NCBI GenBank assembly: GCA_035281645.1
Contig: DATEDN010000050.1
Span: 1 to 39,367 of the forward strand
Origin: JACCTH01 sp035281645
Lineage (GTDB): Bacteria; Actinomycetota; Acidimicrobiia; Spongiisociales; ZC4RG35
Direction: 5' to 3'
DNA length: 39,367 nucleotides
Each line of letters begins with the position of its first letter. The first letter of the stretch is position 1. A model generated the notes under the pieces. The model saw only the letters and a list, made by a program, of their open reading frames with translations, ran no database searches and had not been told where the DNA came from. Positions 16,040 to 24,893 of the stretch are shown piece by piece. Made by a program: the position numbers and the translations under genes.

Positions 16040-18207
16040 GGGCTCGCCGTCGCCAAATCGTGGCTGAGTTCGGCGATCGCCTGGTCATAGGCGTCGCCTT
16101 GATAAAAGGTGTGGCCTTGAACCGGCGGAAGCGGGTCGCCGGGAGCGCGCTCGGCAGATACCGGGTCGGGAACGAGCCGATCCCCGATGCCGATGGGACC
16201 GCCGATCGCATCGGTGGCGCGGAAAAGGTTGATCCAACGACCTTCGAGACGGCCGGCCAAAGAGGCGAGCTGATCGGGGCCGAAGTAGGCGGGAAAAAAA
16301 GGGCCGTACAACCGGCGGAGGGGGCTGCCGTGGGTGAGGAGCGCCATCCGCGAGCGAATCGACTGCGGGAGACGGGCGATGCTCGCCGCAGCCACCACCG
16401 ACCCTTGGGAATGGGCAGACAAGGTCACCGCCGCCCCATCGGAAGTCAGTCGCTGCAGACGAATCCCGAGTTCGGGCACCGCTCGTGCGGAGTAGGGGGG
16501 TGGGGCCAGAGGGTGATACCAGCGGGGCCAGAAGGTGACGATGTCCCAGATGACCCCCACCCGGCGCCGGGTTCCGGGGCTGCGAAAGGACGAGTACATC
16601 ACCGCCAATCCGGCAACGGGAAGCATGCTCCCCACCCAAGATGCCACCGGGACCAGACTGCGCCAGCCGTCGGGGAGGCGGTCGAACGACCCGAAGGGAG
16701 AACCGGTGGTGAACACCCGGAACCCATAGAAGGCGAGCGTTCCTCCCAGCACTACTGCCAGGAGCACGCCCAGGGCAGTGGCGGCCTCGTCGCTCAGCCG
16801 GGCCACACTCCGCGCTCTGATGATCGACCGGATCCAGCGCAGGCCTTCGAGGTCGGCGGGGGCCTGCGGGTACTCCTTGGCGATCGTTTCGACGTTCTCG
16901 ACCGAACGCGTCCGGCTCCAAAGCCAGAAGCCGGCGATGACAATCGCCAACACAGCTCCCGCCACCAGGGCCAGCGAAGCCAGGGCGAACCAGTCATAAC
17001 CGTAGGAGTAAACGATCGTGGCCTGTCCCGGCTCGAGCGGGTCGATCACCCGGTCACCGAGCCAGTCCGCTAAGCGAACGTGTGAGCCGGCCAGAAGGGA
17101 GATCAGCGCCCACAGCGCCAGAGCCGAGGTGGCGACCGGTTTGACGCGCTGCCCACTCTCGGTCGGGATCACGAACAAGAGTGCCACCGCCACCACCAAT
17201 GCCGCCAGACCGGTTGCAAGCGCTAAGCGGCTGTAGCCGGGGAGGTCGTCCGGCAAAGAGTTGGTGGGACCCTCGCGGACGAGACCGAAGAAAGCCACTG
17301 CACCCAACACCAGCCATCCTCCGCGAGCGAGCATCCAGGTGGGGCCCGAACCCCAAAGCCAGACGGTGATGGTGGCAGCGATGGTTACGACGATGGCGAT
17401 GAGGAAGAGGGCAGTCTCGAGCCCGGTGTCGAGGCCGGCTTGCTCCCGCAGCCTCTGAATCGAATAGGCGGTGGCGGCGGCGAGAGCCGCGCTGGCGGCA
17501 GCGAAATGTCCGGAAGCCAGCCGCGCTCCAAAGCGGGGCGAATGCCAGAACTGGCGATCGCCCAAGGTTGCCTCGGCGGCAAGATCGCCATCCAATCCTC
17601 GCTCCATTTCGACCGGCTCGGAGGTGAAGGCGTCCTCGTAGCGGGTGCGGGTGAAACGAGTGGCGAATCTCCAGAAGGCGATCAGCCCCACCGGGATGAC
17701 GAGGCCGATGACCATCCGTCGAATCGGCCGATCGGCGAAGAAAGGATTGCCGAAGAATGTGAGCCACCAATGGCGATCGATGCAGACCATTGACCCGCCA
17801 CACTGAAAAGCGACGAGATCGAGACCAAGGCCTCCCGCCCACAAGACCGCGAGCACCGTCACCGAGAGAGCGAGAAGCCGAACGAGGCCGCGGCCAAGCC
17901 GGGAACGAACATCATTCCCGCCCGCGAGCATGAATCCGGCGGCGTTGGCGAGGGCGAAGGGGAGAAGTACCAACCAAAGCGCCCGCGTCCCCGACCGAGA
18001 CGTGATCCCGCCCCAGGCGTAAGCCTCCAGGTCGTTGGAGTCAGGTCTTCTATAGAAGCCGGCGGTGTCGTCGCCGGCTACCTGTTCTGGGTGAGGGTGG
18101 CGGAGCAGCACGTCCGGGGTGGTGCCACCGACTCCGTGGACCCGCAATTCGACGGGGGTGTGAAGCGCCCGAGCCCGATCTTCGGCTTTGGCTTCACGGG
18201 AGGCCAT
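16036..18207 (-). CDS. Large membrane protein with C-terminal serine-hydrolase (lipase-like) domain
   Basis: A 723-residue protein. The N-terminus carries a cytoplasmic segment with VELRVHGVGGTTPD, which resembles the oxyanion-hole HG motif of alpha/beta-hydrolases. It is followed by roughly eight to ten hydrophobic helices between about 75 and 555. The C-terminal part has a nucleophile elbow SAHSQGS with Ser600, then THGSP and a final QGHTFYQGD histidine, so a complete hydrolase may be assembled from N- and C-terminal parts around a membrane core. Similar long proteins occur in actinobacteria without assigned function; a lipid or ester substrate is a guess. It is first of a two-gene operon with the Gfo/Idh gene and divergent from lutA. 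Confidence 0.75.
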   Translation of the reverse strand: MASREAKAEDRARALHTPVELRVHGVGGTTPDVLLRHPHPEQVAGDDTAGFYRRPDSNDLEAYAWGGITSRSGTRALWLVLLPFALANAAGFMLAGGNDVRSRLGRGLVRLLALSVTVLAVLWAGGLGLDLVAFQCGGSMVCIDRHWWLTFFGNPFFADRPIRRMVIGLVIPVGLIAFWRFATRFTRTRYEDAFTSEPVEMERGLDGDLAAEATLGDRQFWHSPRFGARLASGHFAAASAALAAATAYSIQRLREQAGLDTGLETALFLIAIVVTIAATITVWLWGSGPTWMLARGGWLVLGAVAFFGLVREGPTNSLPDDLPGYSRLALATGLAALVVAVALLFVIPTESGQRVKPVATSALALWALISLLAGSHVRLADWLGDRVIDPLEPGQATIVYSYGYDWFALASLALVAGAVLAIVIAGFWLWSRTRSVENVETIAKEYPQAPADLEGLRWIRSIIRARSVARLSDEAATALGVLLAVVLGGTLAFYGFRVFTTGSPFGSFDRLPDGWRSLVPVASWVGSMLPVAGLAVMYSSFRSPGTRRRVGVIWDIVTFWPRWYHPLAPPPYSARAVPELGIRLQRLTSDGAAVTLSAHSQGSVVAAASIARLPQSIRSRMALLTHGSPLRRLYGPFFPAYFGPDQLASLAGRLEGRWINLFRATDAIGGPIGIGDRLVPDPVSAERAPGDPLPPVQGHTFYQGDAYDQAIAELSHDLATASP

Positions 18208-18244
18208 GGGGACAAGCTACCCCTAACGTCCTCAGAACCCACAC

Positions 18245-18967
18245 ATGGTCGATGTCTCCCTTTTCACGACGTGCCTCGTCCAGGGTCTATACCCGCAGGT
18301 GATCGAGGCCACGGTCGCAGTTCTCTCCCGGGCCGGGTGCCAGGTGAGGATTCCCAAGGCGCAGACTTGTTGTGGACAGGCTCCGTTCAACGCCGGTCTC
18401 GTCGAAGAGACGCGACGGTTGGCGATCAAGACTCTCGACGACCTTGAGGGCAGCGAACCGATCGTTGTCCCTTCCGGAAGCTGCGCGGACATGCTCACCC
18501 ATCACCTCCCACACCTTTTCGACGACTCGCCGGAACTGCAGCGGCGCGCCCTGGCGGTGAGCGAGCGGGTAACCGAGTTGAGCTCCTTTCTGGTCGATCA
18601 GCTTGGAGTGACCGATCTCGGCGCTCGCTTCGACGCCACGGTTGCCTTCCACAACTCCTGTCACGGGATGCGCAACCTCGGACTCGGCCCACAGGCGGCG
18701 ACACTGTTGGCCAACGTCGACGCGCTGCGTCTAGTGAAACTTTCCCGGCCCGAGGAGTGCTGTGGCTTCGGGGGGCTCTTTGCGGTCGAACTACCAGAGG
18801 TATCGGCTGCGATCATGGCCTCGAAGCTCGCTGACGTCGAGGCCAGCGGTGCCCAGTATGTGGTTGGTGGTGACGTCTCCTGCCTGCTTCATCTGGCGGG
18901 GGGACTGCATCGACGCGAGAGCGCGGTGGAGGTGAAGCACTTGGCCGAGATCCTCGCCAGCCGATGA
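18245..18967 (+). CDS. lutA: L-lactate utilization protein LutA (CCG-domain Fe-S subunit)
   Basis: A 240-residue protein with two cysteine-rich CCG domains: TCCGQAP near residues 40-46 with an upstream Cys (FTTCLVQG), and NSCHGMR plus ECCGFGG near residues 138-180. These bind an iron-sulfur centre in heterodisulfide reductase/GlpC-like proteins. LutA works with LutB and LutC in the cytoplasm to oxidise L-lactate to pyruvate. The order lutA-lutB-lutC is the canonical operon, and the stop overlaps the lutB start by 4 bp. It is divergent from the membrane hydrolase across 37 bp with no regulator alongside. Confidence 0.93.
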   Translation: MVDVSLFTTCLVQGLYPQVIEATVAVLSRAGCQVRIPKAQTCCGQAPFNAGLVEETRRLAIKTLDDLEGSEPIVVPSGSCADMLTHHLPHLFDDSPELQRRALAVSERVTELSSFLVDQLGVTDLGARFDATVAFHNSCHGMRNLGLGPQAATLLANVDALRLVKLSRPEECCGFGGLFAVELPEVSAAIMASKLADVEASGAQYVVGGDVSCLLHLAGGLHRRESAVEVKHLAEILASR

Positions 18968-20304
18968 CGACCTATCGAGAACGATCTCAGGTAGGTGTGG
19001 TCGATCCCCGGATCGCCGCCCTGCAAAGGGGAACGGATCGTTTCCGCAGTCACCGCGCGGAGGCCGTCACTGATTTCGCCGAGATGGATGAGATGCGCGA
19101 CCGGGCCCGGGCTATCCGCCATCGAGTGCTGGCTGATCTCAGCGGATACGTCGACCAATTCGCCGCCTCCGTCGAGCGAGTTGGTGGGAGGGTTCACCGA
19201 GCTGCCGACTCCGAGGAAGCTCGAAAAATCATTAGCGAATTGGTGGCAGATCGGATCGGCGCGCCGATCATCAAGTCGAAATCGATGGCTACCGAGGAGA
19301 TCGGACTCAATCATCACCTCGAGGCCCTCGGCCATGAAGTGGTGGAAACCGACCTCGGTGAATTCATCATCCAGCTAGCAGCGGAGCCACCGGTGCACAT
19401 CATCGCTCCCGCCCTCGATCGGACTCGTCACGAGATCGGGCAGCTCTTCTCCGACCAGCTCGGGGTTCCTTTCACATCGGTCCCGACCGAGCTGAACCAG
19501 ATCGCTCGCCTCCATCTCCGGGAAATCTTCCTCCGGGCCGGGGTGGGGATCACCGGCGTCAACTTCGGAGTGGCGGCGACCGGTTCTGTCGTCACCGTCA
19601 CCAACGAGGGCAACGGCCGACTTACCTCCACGACTCCCTCCCTCCACATCGCGGTGATGGGGATCGAGCGCCTCGTTCCCGACCTCGCGGATCTCGAGGT
19701 CATGCTCGAGGTCTTGGCCCGTTCGGCCACCGGGCAGCGGCTCAGCGTCTACACCAACATCATCACCGGGCCCCGTCGGATGGACGAGCCCGACGGACCC
19801 GACGCGCTCGAAGTGGTGATCCTCGACAACCGGCGCACCAGCTTGCTCGGCACCGAACTCGAGGAGGTGCTGGGGTGCATTCGCTGCGGAGCCTGCCTCA
19901 ACGCTTGTCCGGTCTATCGCCACGCTGGTGGACGCAGCTATGGCTCGGTATATCCGGGTCCCATAGGTGCCGTTCTTTCGCCGGCCTTGTTCGGCTTCGA
20001 GCAGTTTGGTGATCTTCCCTATGCCTCGACTTTGTGCGGGGCATGTCTTGAGGTGTGCCCGATCCGCATCGATCTCCCGCGCATGCTGCTGTATCTCCGC
20101 CAGCAGACGGCGGCGACTCATTTGCCCCCCAGCGTTGCCCGCGGAGTCCGTTACTTCACGGCCCTCGGAACCCGCCCGGCCCTCTGGCGTGGTGGCCTTC
20201 GTCTGGCCTCGGCCCTACGTCGCATCGGCCCGCGCTGGATCACGCGCATGCCGGGGCCGGGACGAGGATGGACTTCGACCAGGGATCTGCCTTGGCGACG
20301 ATGA
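18964..20304 (+). CDS. lutB: L-lactate utilization iron-sulfur protein LutB
   Basis: A 446-residue LutB. The N-terminal LUD domain (about 60-290) has the diagnostic KSKSMATEEIGLN and GVNFGVAATGS segments. Ferredoxin motifs follow: Cys305-x2-Cys308-x2-Cys311-x3-Cys315-Pro and Cys358-x2-Cys361-x3-Cys365-Pro. It transfers electrons from lactate oxidation in the LutABC complex. Length is slightly below the usual 470 or so residues because the C-terminal tail is short. Both ends overlap neighbours by 4 bp (ATGA), showing tight translational coupling. Confidence 0.95.
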   Translation: MTTYRERSQVGVVDPRIAALQRGTDRFRSHRAEAVTDFAEMDEMRDRARAIRHRVLADLSGYVDQFAASVERVGGRVHRAADSEEARKIISELVADRIGAPIIKSKSMATEEIGLNHHLEALGHEVVETDLGEFIIQLAAEPPVHIIAPALDRTRHEIGQLFSDQLGVPFTSVPTELNQIARLHLREIFLRAGVGITGVNFGVAATGSVVTVTNEGNGRLTSTTPSLHIAVMGIERLVPDLADLEVMLEVLARSATGQRLSVYTNIITGPRRMDEPDGPDALEVVILDNRRTSLLGTELEEVLGCIRCGACLNACPVYRHAGGRSYGSVYPGPIGAVLSPALFGFEQFGDLPYASTLCGACLEVCPIRIDLPRMLLYLRQQTAATHLPPSVARGVRYFTALGTRPALWRGGLRLASALRRIGPRWITRMPGPGRGWTSTRDLPWRR

Positions 20305-20846
20305 GTGTGATTGGAGAGTTCGTCGAACGACTGGCGGCCGTGGATGGCTTTGCACATGGGCCGATGCCGTCGTCGAATGCGATGGCCATCGCGATCGACC
20401 TTTCCGGCGATCCCGGCGTTTATCTCGGTTGGGACGACGTCGGTGTCCCCCGCATGCATCAGTCGTTGCAGGCGGTCGGATGGAGGCGTCTCGAGTATTC
20501 AATCTCAACGGAGAATCGCCTGACCGAACAACAGCGGATGTCGGAGGTGACCCTGGGCATCACGGGAGCAGACGGTGGCATCGCCCGCTCGGGATCGATC
20601 GCCCTCCGCTCGGGACCAGGCCGTCCCCGGATGGCATCTCTGATCGCGGGAACCCACATTGCCTTTCTTTCCGTCAACCGGGTCTTCCCGACCTTGGTCG
20701 ACCTATCGCTGCAAAGCCTCGACCCGGCCTCGGTCTCGAACGTGATCTTGATCACGGGGCCTTCGCGGACCGGTGACATCGAACAACAGCTAAACCTCGG
20801 GGTCCACGGACCGAAGCAACTACATGTCATCCTTATTAGCGACTGA
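20301..20846 (+). CDS. lutC: L-lactate utilization protein LutC (LUD domain)
   Basis: A 181-residue LUD-domain protein. The C-terminal half carries the family signature: GITGADGGIARSGSIAL, followed by LITGPSRTGDIEQQLNLGVHG and HVILI at the end. It is shorter than typical LutC (about 200-240 residues) through a reduced N-terminus. I chose the ATG at 20301, which makes a 4-bp ATGA overlap with lutB as elsewhere in the operon; an in-frame ATG at 20268 (MDFDQGSALAT) would add 11 residues. Third subunit of the lactate oxidation complex. Confidence 0.9.
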   Translation: MSVIGEFVERLAAVDGFAHGPMPSSNAMAIAIDLSGDPGVYLGWDDVGVPRMHQSLQAVGWRRLEYSISTENRLTEQQRMSEVTLGITGADGGIARSGSIALRSGPGRPRMASLIAGTHIAFLSVNRVFPTLVDLSLQSLDPASVSNVILITGPSRTGDIEQQLNLGVHGPKQLHVILISD

Positions 20847-20849
20847 CGG

Positions 20850-21836
20850 ATGTCCCTAGCGCGACCGCCCCAGCAAGTACGACTGGGCTTTGGCCCGATC
20901 CTTCTCCGAATCCTCGGCCTCGCCCTCCTCTTTGCGGTCCTGGGAGCAATGGTTTGGTCCTACCTGGCGGCGAGCTCGGCCGATCGCTACGAGGTGCTCA
21001 CTCCCACCGCCGATCCTCCTGGTGAAATCGTCACGCTGACCAACGGCCAACCGATCCACTATCGATCCATCGGTTCCGGAGCTCCAGTCCTCCTCATTCA
21101 CGGCTTCGACCTCGCCGGTGGATACCAGTGGCTCTCACTAGCTGACGAGCTATCGGGCTATCGACTGCTCATCCCCGATCAGGTCGACTTCGGCTACAGC
21201 GGAAGGCCGGCTCGCAATGGGCAGGTGCACACGATCTTTGGCCGGGCGGAGACGATGCTGGCGTTTCTCGAAGAGCTCGACATCGAGAGCGCGGCGGTGA
21301 TCGGAGCCGGTATGGGTGGTGCGGTGGCTGCCCAGATGGCGGTCAACAACTCCGAGCTGATCAACCGGCTGGTCTTGATCAGCGCCGAGATCTACGGTCC
21401 CGCCGAGGATTGGACCGCCACCTTCTATGGACTGCCGGTGGTGGGGAAGGCGTTGAACTTCACCAGCTACGGCGGCGGCAGCCGGGGGGCGATCAACTAC
21501 GAGCGCGAATGTGCCACCGGCGGTTTCTGCCCGACACCCGAGGACCACAACGCCCGCCAGATCGGCGCCGCCATGGCCGGCACCTCAGACGCCTTGTCCG
21601 CCATGTCGGCCACACCCGGTGCGGCCACGGTTCCCGCCGACCTTCCCCGGATCGGCGTTCCGACGCTCGTCGTCTGGGGCGACGGCGATCTCGTCACTCC
21701 CCTTGAAGAAGGTCGCCGCCTCGGTGAAGACATCGAAGGGGCGACGGTGGAGGTCATTCCCGGTGCTGGCCACCAGCCCCATCGACAGAATCCGGCGGCG
21801 ACGGCCGAGCGGATCGCGGCGTTCCTCGCCTCCTAG
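20850..21836 (+). CDS. Membrane-anchored alpha/beta-hydrolase fold protein without the catalytic serine
   Basis: A 328-residue protein with one N-terminal helix (about 16-40) and an alpha/beta-hydrolase domain outside or at the membrane. The oxyanion HG (LLIHGFD, 81-87), the acid Asp280 (VVWGDGDLVTP) and His308 (GAGHQPH) are in place. The nucleophile elbow, however, reads IGAGMGGA: Gly154 stands where GHSMGG enzymes have Ser. Hydrolysis by the usual mechanism is therefore unlikely; it may be a non-catalytic binder or use another chemistry. It starts 3 bp after lutC and may be cotranscribed, and converges on the HPPD gene with a 15-bp gap. Confidence 0.82.
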   Translation: MSLARPPQQVRLGFGPILLRILGLALLFAVLGAMVWSYLAASSADRYEVLTPTADPPGEIVTLTNGQPIHYRSIGSGAPVLLIHGFDLAGGYQWLSLADELSGYRLLIPDQVDFGYSGRPARNGQVHTIFGRAETMLAFLEELDIESAAVIGAGMGGAVAAQMAVNNSELINRLVLISAEIYGPAEDWTATFYGLPVVGKALNFTSYGGGSRGAINYERECATGGFCPTPEDHNARQIGAAMAGTSDALSAMSATPGAATVPADLPRIGVPTLVVWGDGDLVTPLEEGRRLGEDIEGATVEVIPGAGHQPHRQNPAATAERIAAFLAS

Positions 21837-21851
21837 GCACCCAAGATTCGT

Positions 21852-22952
21852 TTACAGGTTTCCTCGCGCGGCCTGATCTCTTTCGATCGCCTCGAAAAGC
21901 GCCTTGAAGTTCCCCTCCCCGAAGCCGGTGGCACCGCGCCGCTCGATGAACTCGAAGAAAACGGTGGGCCGGTCCTGGAGCATCCGGGTGAAAATCTGCA
22001 GGAGGCCGCCACCCTCATCGGTGTCGGCGAGGATGTTGAGGCGCTTCATCTCCTCCCGATCGACGTCCATGTCACCGAGTCGGTCGCCAACCTCGGCGTA
22101 ATAGGTGTCGGGGACGTTCATCATCATGAGACCGCGGTCGCGTACCTCAGACACGGTTCCGAAGATGTTGTCGGTGAGGATGGCGATGTGCTGGACGCCG
22201 GGTGATCGATAGAAGTCGAGATACTCCTCGATCTGGCTCTTACGGCGACCTGTGGCCGGTTCATTGATAGGCATCTTGATCAGCCCACTGCCATCCCAGA
22301 CCACCTTCGACATCAGCGCCGAATATTCGGTCGAGATCTGTTCGTCGTTGAAGTGGCGAAGCAACACAAAACCGAACACGTCTTCGTAGAAGCTGACCCA
22401 ACGATCCATCTCGCCGAGGCCGACATTTCCAACTACGTGGTCGATCCGCTGCAGACCGACCGGTTGGGCGACGGTGTCTTCGAAGGTAGCAAAATCGGGT
22501 GGGGGCCACGTCAGGTCGGACTGGACCAAGGAATGGATCGTCTCGCCATAGGTCTGAATTCCCGCCTGCGCCCAGGACTTCGTCTCCCCCTCCACCATCT
22601 CGGGTTTGTAGGCCGCCTCGGCCCCTCGGGCCAGGGCCTGCTCGAATGCCTTCTGGGCGTCGGGAACGGCCAGAGCAACATCGTGAACCCCAGGCCCGTG
22701 CTCCATGACGTGACGACTGATGGGATGGTCGGGGAACAGGGCGCCGGTGACTATGAAGCGGGCTTCGTTCTGACGGAGGGCCCACGAGGCAGTCTCGCGG
22801 ACACCTGTCTCGGGACCGCGGTAACCCTCGATGGCAAAGCCCATCAACGAGCGGAAGAACTGAGCCGACTGATAGGCGTTGTCGGTCCAGAACTCGACGT
22901 GATGGAAGCCGTGCAGCGGAAACGGATCGGAGGGCGTTCCACCCCGGGTCAT
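21852..22952 (-). CDS. hppD: 4-hydroxyphenylpyruvate dioxygenase
   Basis: A 366-residue two-domain vicinal-oxygen-chelate dioxygenase that converts 4-hydroxyphenylpyruvate to homogentisate in tyrosine breakdown. Iron ligands are visible at His172 (RIDHVVGNV), His255 (GVQHIAI) and Glu334 (FFEFIERRG). The C-terminal gating segment GATGFGEGNFKALFE is the HPPD hallmark and separates it from hydroxymandelate synthase. The ATG at 22952 is preferred over the TTG at 22958 because AAAGGAG lies 6 nt before it but abuts the TTG. It is the last gene of a five-gene operon containing a TetR regulator, so it is probably controlled by that repressor. No homogentisate dioxygenase is in the window. Confidence 0.95.
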   Translation of the reverse strand: MTRGGTPSDPFPLHGFHHVEFWTDNAYQSAQFFRSLMGFAIEGYRGPETGVRETASWALRQNEARFIVTGALFPDHPISRHVMEHGPGVHDVALAVPDAQKAFEQALARGAEAAYKPEMVEGETKSWAQAGIQTYGETIHSLVQSDLTWPPPDFATFEDTVAQPVGLQRIDHVVGNVGLGEMDRWVSFYEDVFGFVLLRHFNDEQISTEYSALMSKVVWDGSGLIKMPINEPATGRRKSQIEEYLDFYRSPGVQHIAILTDNIFGTVSEVRDRGLMMMNVPDTYYAEVGDRLGDMDVDREEMKRLNILADTDEGGGLLQIFTRMLQDRPTVFFEFIERRGATGFGEGNFKALFEAIERDQAARGNL

Positions 22953-22963
22953 CGGCAACTCCT

Positions 22964-23407
22964 TTAAGGGTTCTGCGGTCTGAGGCTAGTGATACCAACG
23001 ATTTTCGGAACACGCTTTGCAATCGCGACCATCGCTAACAGCGACACCATCACCGCGACGGGCCACCATTCCTCGAGCCGCGGGAGGGCGAGAAGCGGGA
23101 GAAGGCCGATGGTTGAACCAACCAACCGAGCGAGGGGTAGTTGCTCGGGTCGGCGTGGCACCACGCTCGCCGGTCCTAGCAACAAGTTCACGGCGAAGCC
23201 CACCAGTAGCCCTAGGACCGCACCGATCACGGCCCCTGCCACCACCCCGAGCATGGCTCCGATCGTCCCGTAGATGATGAGAGCGGCGAGCACCTCGATC
23301 CCGGCGGCGTCACGAAGGAGGAAGGCGGCCATGGCGAGTCCGGTCGCACCTCCAATAAGGGCGCCGATACCCGCACCTCCCGCGATTGCTCTCCCTGTGG
23401 TTGCCAT
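22964..23407 (-). CDS. Small Gly/Ala-rich membrane protein
   Basis: A 147-residue hydrophobic protein with about four helices. The first half is Gly/Ala-rich (GGAGIGALIGGATG, GVVAGAVIGAVLG), reminiscent of glycine-zipper membrane segments; a basic loop (VPRRPEQLPLAR) separates it from the last two helices. I do not recognise the family. The ATG overlaps the TetR stop by 1 bp (TAATG), and the gene precedes hppD by 11 bp, so it belongs to the same operon. A transport or envelope role would be a guess. Confidence 0.7.
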   Translation of the reverse strand: MATTGRAIAGGAGIGALIGGATGLAMAAFLLRDAAGIEVLAALIIYGTIGAMLGVVAGAVIGAVLGLLVGFAVNLLLGPASVVPRRPEQLPLARLVGSTIGLLPLLALPRLEEWWPVAVMVSLLAMVAIAKRVPKIVGITSLRPQNP

Positions 23408-24033
23408 TAGCTGGTCGTTTCTCCCCCTAGCCCGGCGAGGGAGGTCCCGAAGGCGCCTTCTAAGAGAGCGGCGAGTGAGGCCATGGCGTCGAAGACGCTG
23501 TCAGCCTCGGATTGGGCGGGGTCGAGCCGCTCCATCAATTCGATGCCGAGAAATACTGCGGCGATTGCGTAGGCCGCTTCCCGTCGAGGGATCAGATCTT
23601 GGAGGGGACTTCCTTCTAGTCCCCGAGTCAAGGCCTCTTCGACCAGGTCGATCCATCCCCGGAAGCCGGCCAGGACCGCTTGGCCCATCTCCGGCTCAGA
23701 GGCCGCCGCCGCCATCATCTGGGTGACGATGGTGACGGACCCTGACCGCTGATCATCGGCATGAAGACGACGGGCGATGTCCACCAAATCGGAGAGGGAG
23801 GTGGATTTGGCGGCCGCCTCTGTGTATTTGGCGACCTGCCGGGCCGAAGACGAAGCCGCTGCCTCGATCAAGAGGCGGTTGACGCTGCCGAAGTGATAGA
23901 AGATCAACGCCTGATTGAAGCCTCCGGTGGCGGCGATGGCTCGAGCGCTGGTTCCGACAATGCCGCTGGTCCTCAAGGTCTCCAACGCCGCGTCCATGAT
24001 CCGTTCCTTGGTGGTCCGGTCTTTAGTGGGCAT
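23407..24033 (-). CDS. TetR family transcriptional regulator
   Basis: A 208-residue repressor. The N-terminal helix-turn-helix domain is clear (KERIMDAALETLRTSG, TSARAIAATGGFNQALIFYHF, residues about 8-52), followed by a helical ligand domain with several Met and Leu residues. The frame continues upstream, but ATG 24033 (MPTKDRTTKERI) is the natural start. It overlaps the DCC gene by 11 bp. Its own operon promoter is covered by an 18-bp palindrome plus an extra half site at 24863-24893, which suggests autoregulation together with hppD. The ligand is unknown; an aromatic acid is a possibility given hppD. Confidence 0.9.
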   Translation of the reverse strand: MPTKDRTTKERIMDAALETLRTSGIVGTSARAIAATGGFNQALIFYHFGSVNRLLIEAAASSSARQVAKYTEAAAKSTSLSDLVDIARRLHADDQRSGSVTIVTQMMAAAASEPEMGQAVLAGFRGWIDLVEEALTRGLEGSPLQDLIPRREAAYAIAAVFLGIELMERLDPAQSEADSVFDAMASLAALLEGAFGTSLAGLGGETTS

Positions 24034-24421
24034 GAGGTTCCCTGGCGTCGCACCATGAGCATTCCACGTCTCCTCCCGCCGGCCCGCCGAATCGCTTCCG
24101 ATTCTTCGAGACCAGGTAGAAGAAGCGCTCAGCCATCGGTGCCAAAGTGGGTCCCGACAGTCGGTAGGACCAAGATCGATATCGACGGGTGGCCCAAAGA
24201 CAGGTGAGAAAGGCTGCCGGGCCCACCCACGCCTGGCCCATGTCGTTCGCAACCACTAGTTCCTGGCCGAGCCAGGGGAGGTTTCCAAAACGACGTCGGG
24301 CCTCTGGCGAGCCAGCGGCCAGTAGCCGCACCGGGACATGGCAAGGCTGGGTGAGGAGCCAATCCCGGGCCCGCCGGCAGAGTTGGCATTTCTCGTCATA
24401 GACAACGGTAAGGGTGGTCAT
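24023..24421 (-). CDS. DCC-type thiol-disulfide oxidoreductase family protein (DUF393)
   Basis: A 132-residue small thioredoxin-like protein. The N-terminal VVYDEKCQLCRRARDWL (from about residue 6) gives the redox pair Cys12-x2-Cys15 of the DCC/YuxK family, although the first D-x-x-C position is DEKC rather than DGxC. A second pair CSWC is near residues 121-124 at the C-terminus. It may reduce or isomerise disulfides in the cytoplasm; the biological target is unknown. It lies in the TetR/hppD operon, 10 bp after the first membrane-protein gene. Confidence 0.82.
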   Translation of the reverse strand: MTTLTVVYDEKCQLCRRARDWLLTQPCHVPVRLLAAGSPEARRRFGNLPWLGQELVVANDMGQAWVGPAAFLTCLWATRRYRSWSYRLSGPTLAPMAERFFYLVSKNRKRFGGPAGGDVECSWCDAREPHAH

Positions 24422-24431
24422 GGCGGTTATC

Positions 24432-24839
24432 TCACGAATTGGTAGGAGGAATCACCACCTGGGGGGCGATGGGCGGGGGAAGGTGGCGCTCTTCGCCCCG
24501 GGAGCGGATCTTCCAGAAGAGGCCGACATTGACGAAGTGGATCACGGCCAGCGTCACCAAGAGCAGTGCGAGGCGATTGACCAGGGTGCGAACCGCCCCA
24601 AATGCATCGAGGCTGGTGTCGGTGCGGATGATGTACAGGGCGTAGCCCAGGTTCAGCATGTAGAAGCCGACCACGAGCAGCCGGTTCACCGCTTCTGCCA
24701 GCCCCGGCCGGTCGCTAAAGACATCTTGGAGAAAGATCGCACCGCTTCGAAAGAGGGTCCGCGCTAGCCATACCGTCAGCCCCACGGCCACGGCGGCGTA
24801 CACGACGTAGACGGCGATCCCGTATCCGCTCCCGCTCAT
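24432..24839 (-). CDS. Three-helix membrane protein, first gene of the TetR/hppD operon
   Basis: A 135-residue membrane protein with helices near 8-28, 50-72 and 85-108, and a Pro-rich C-terminal tail (LPPPIAPQVVIPP). No family recognised. The ATG is preceded by AAGGAGG about 7 nt upstream and lies about 40 bp downstream of a sigma70-like promoter that overlaps a palindromic operator. As the first gene of the operon it should be the most strongly controlled by the TetR protein encoded two genes downstream. Confidence 0.75.
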   Translation of the reverse strand: MSGSGYGIAVYVVYAAVAVGLTVWLARTLFRSGAIFLQDVFSDRPGLAEAVNRLLVVGFYMLNLGYALYIIRTDTSLDAFGAVRTLVNRLALLLVTLAVIHFVNVGLFWKIRSRGEERHLPPPIAPQVVIPPTNS

Positions 24840-24862
24840 CTCAGACCTCCTTGATCGAGTGC

Positions 24863-24893
24863 TTTGAGCATACGCTTAAACCATACGCTCAAA
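24863..24893. promoter_or_regulatory. Candidate TetR operator (palindrome plus extra half site)
   Basis: TTTGAGCATACGCTTAAA at 24863-24880 is an 18-bp imperfect palindrome (14 of 18 symmetric positions, pattern TTTnAGCnTAnGCTnAAA). A further half site ATACGCTCAAA at 24883-24893 repeats with a 13-bp period. It covers the -10 element and start region of the leftward operon that encodes a TetR protein, as expected of an autoregulatory operator. Confidence 0.7.

Noticed and set aside
16060..17073. 337-codon plus-strand frame antisense to the membrane hydrolase
   Set aside because: No family features, biased composition; the opposite strand carries the serine-hydrolase motif and membrane helices.
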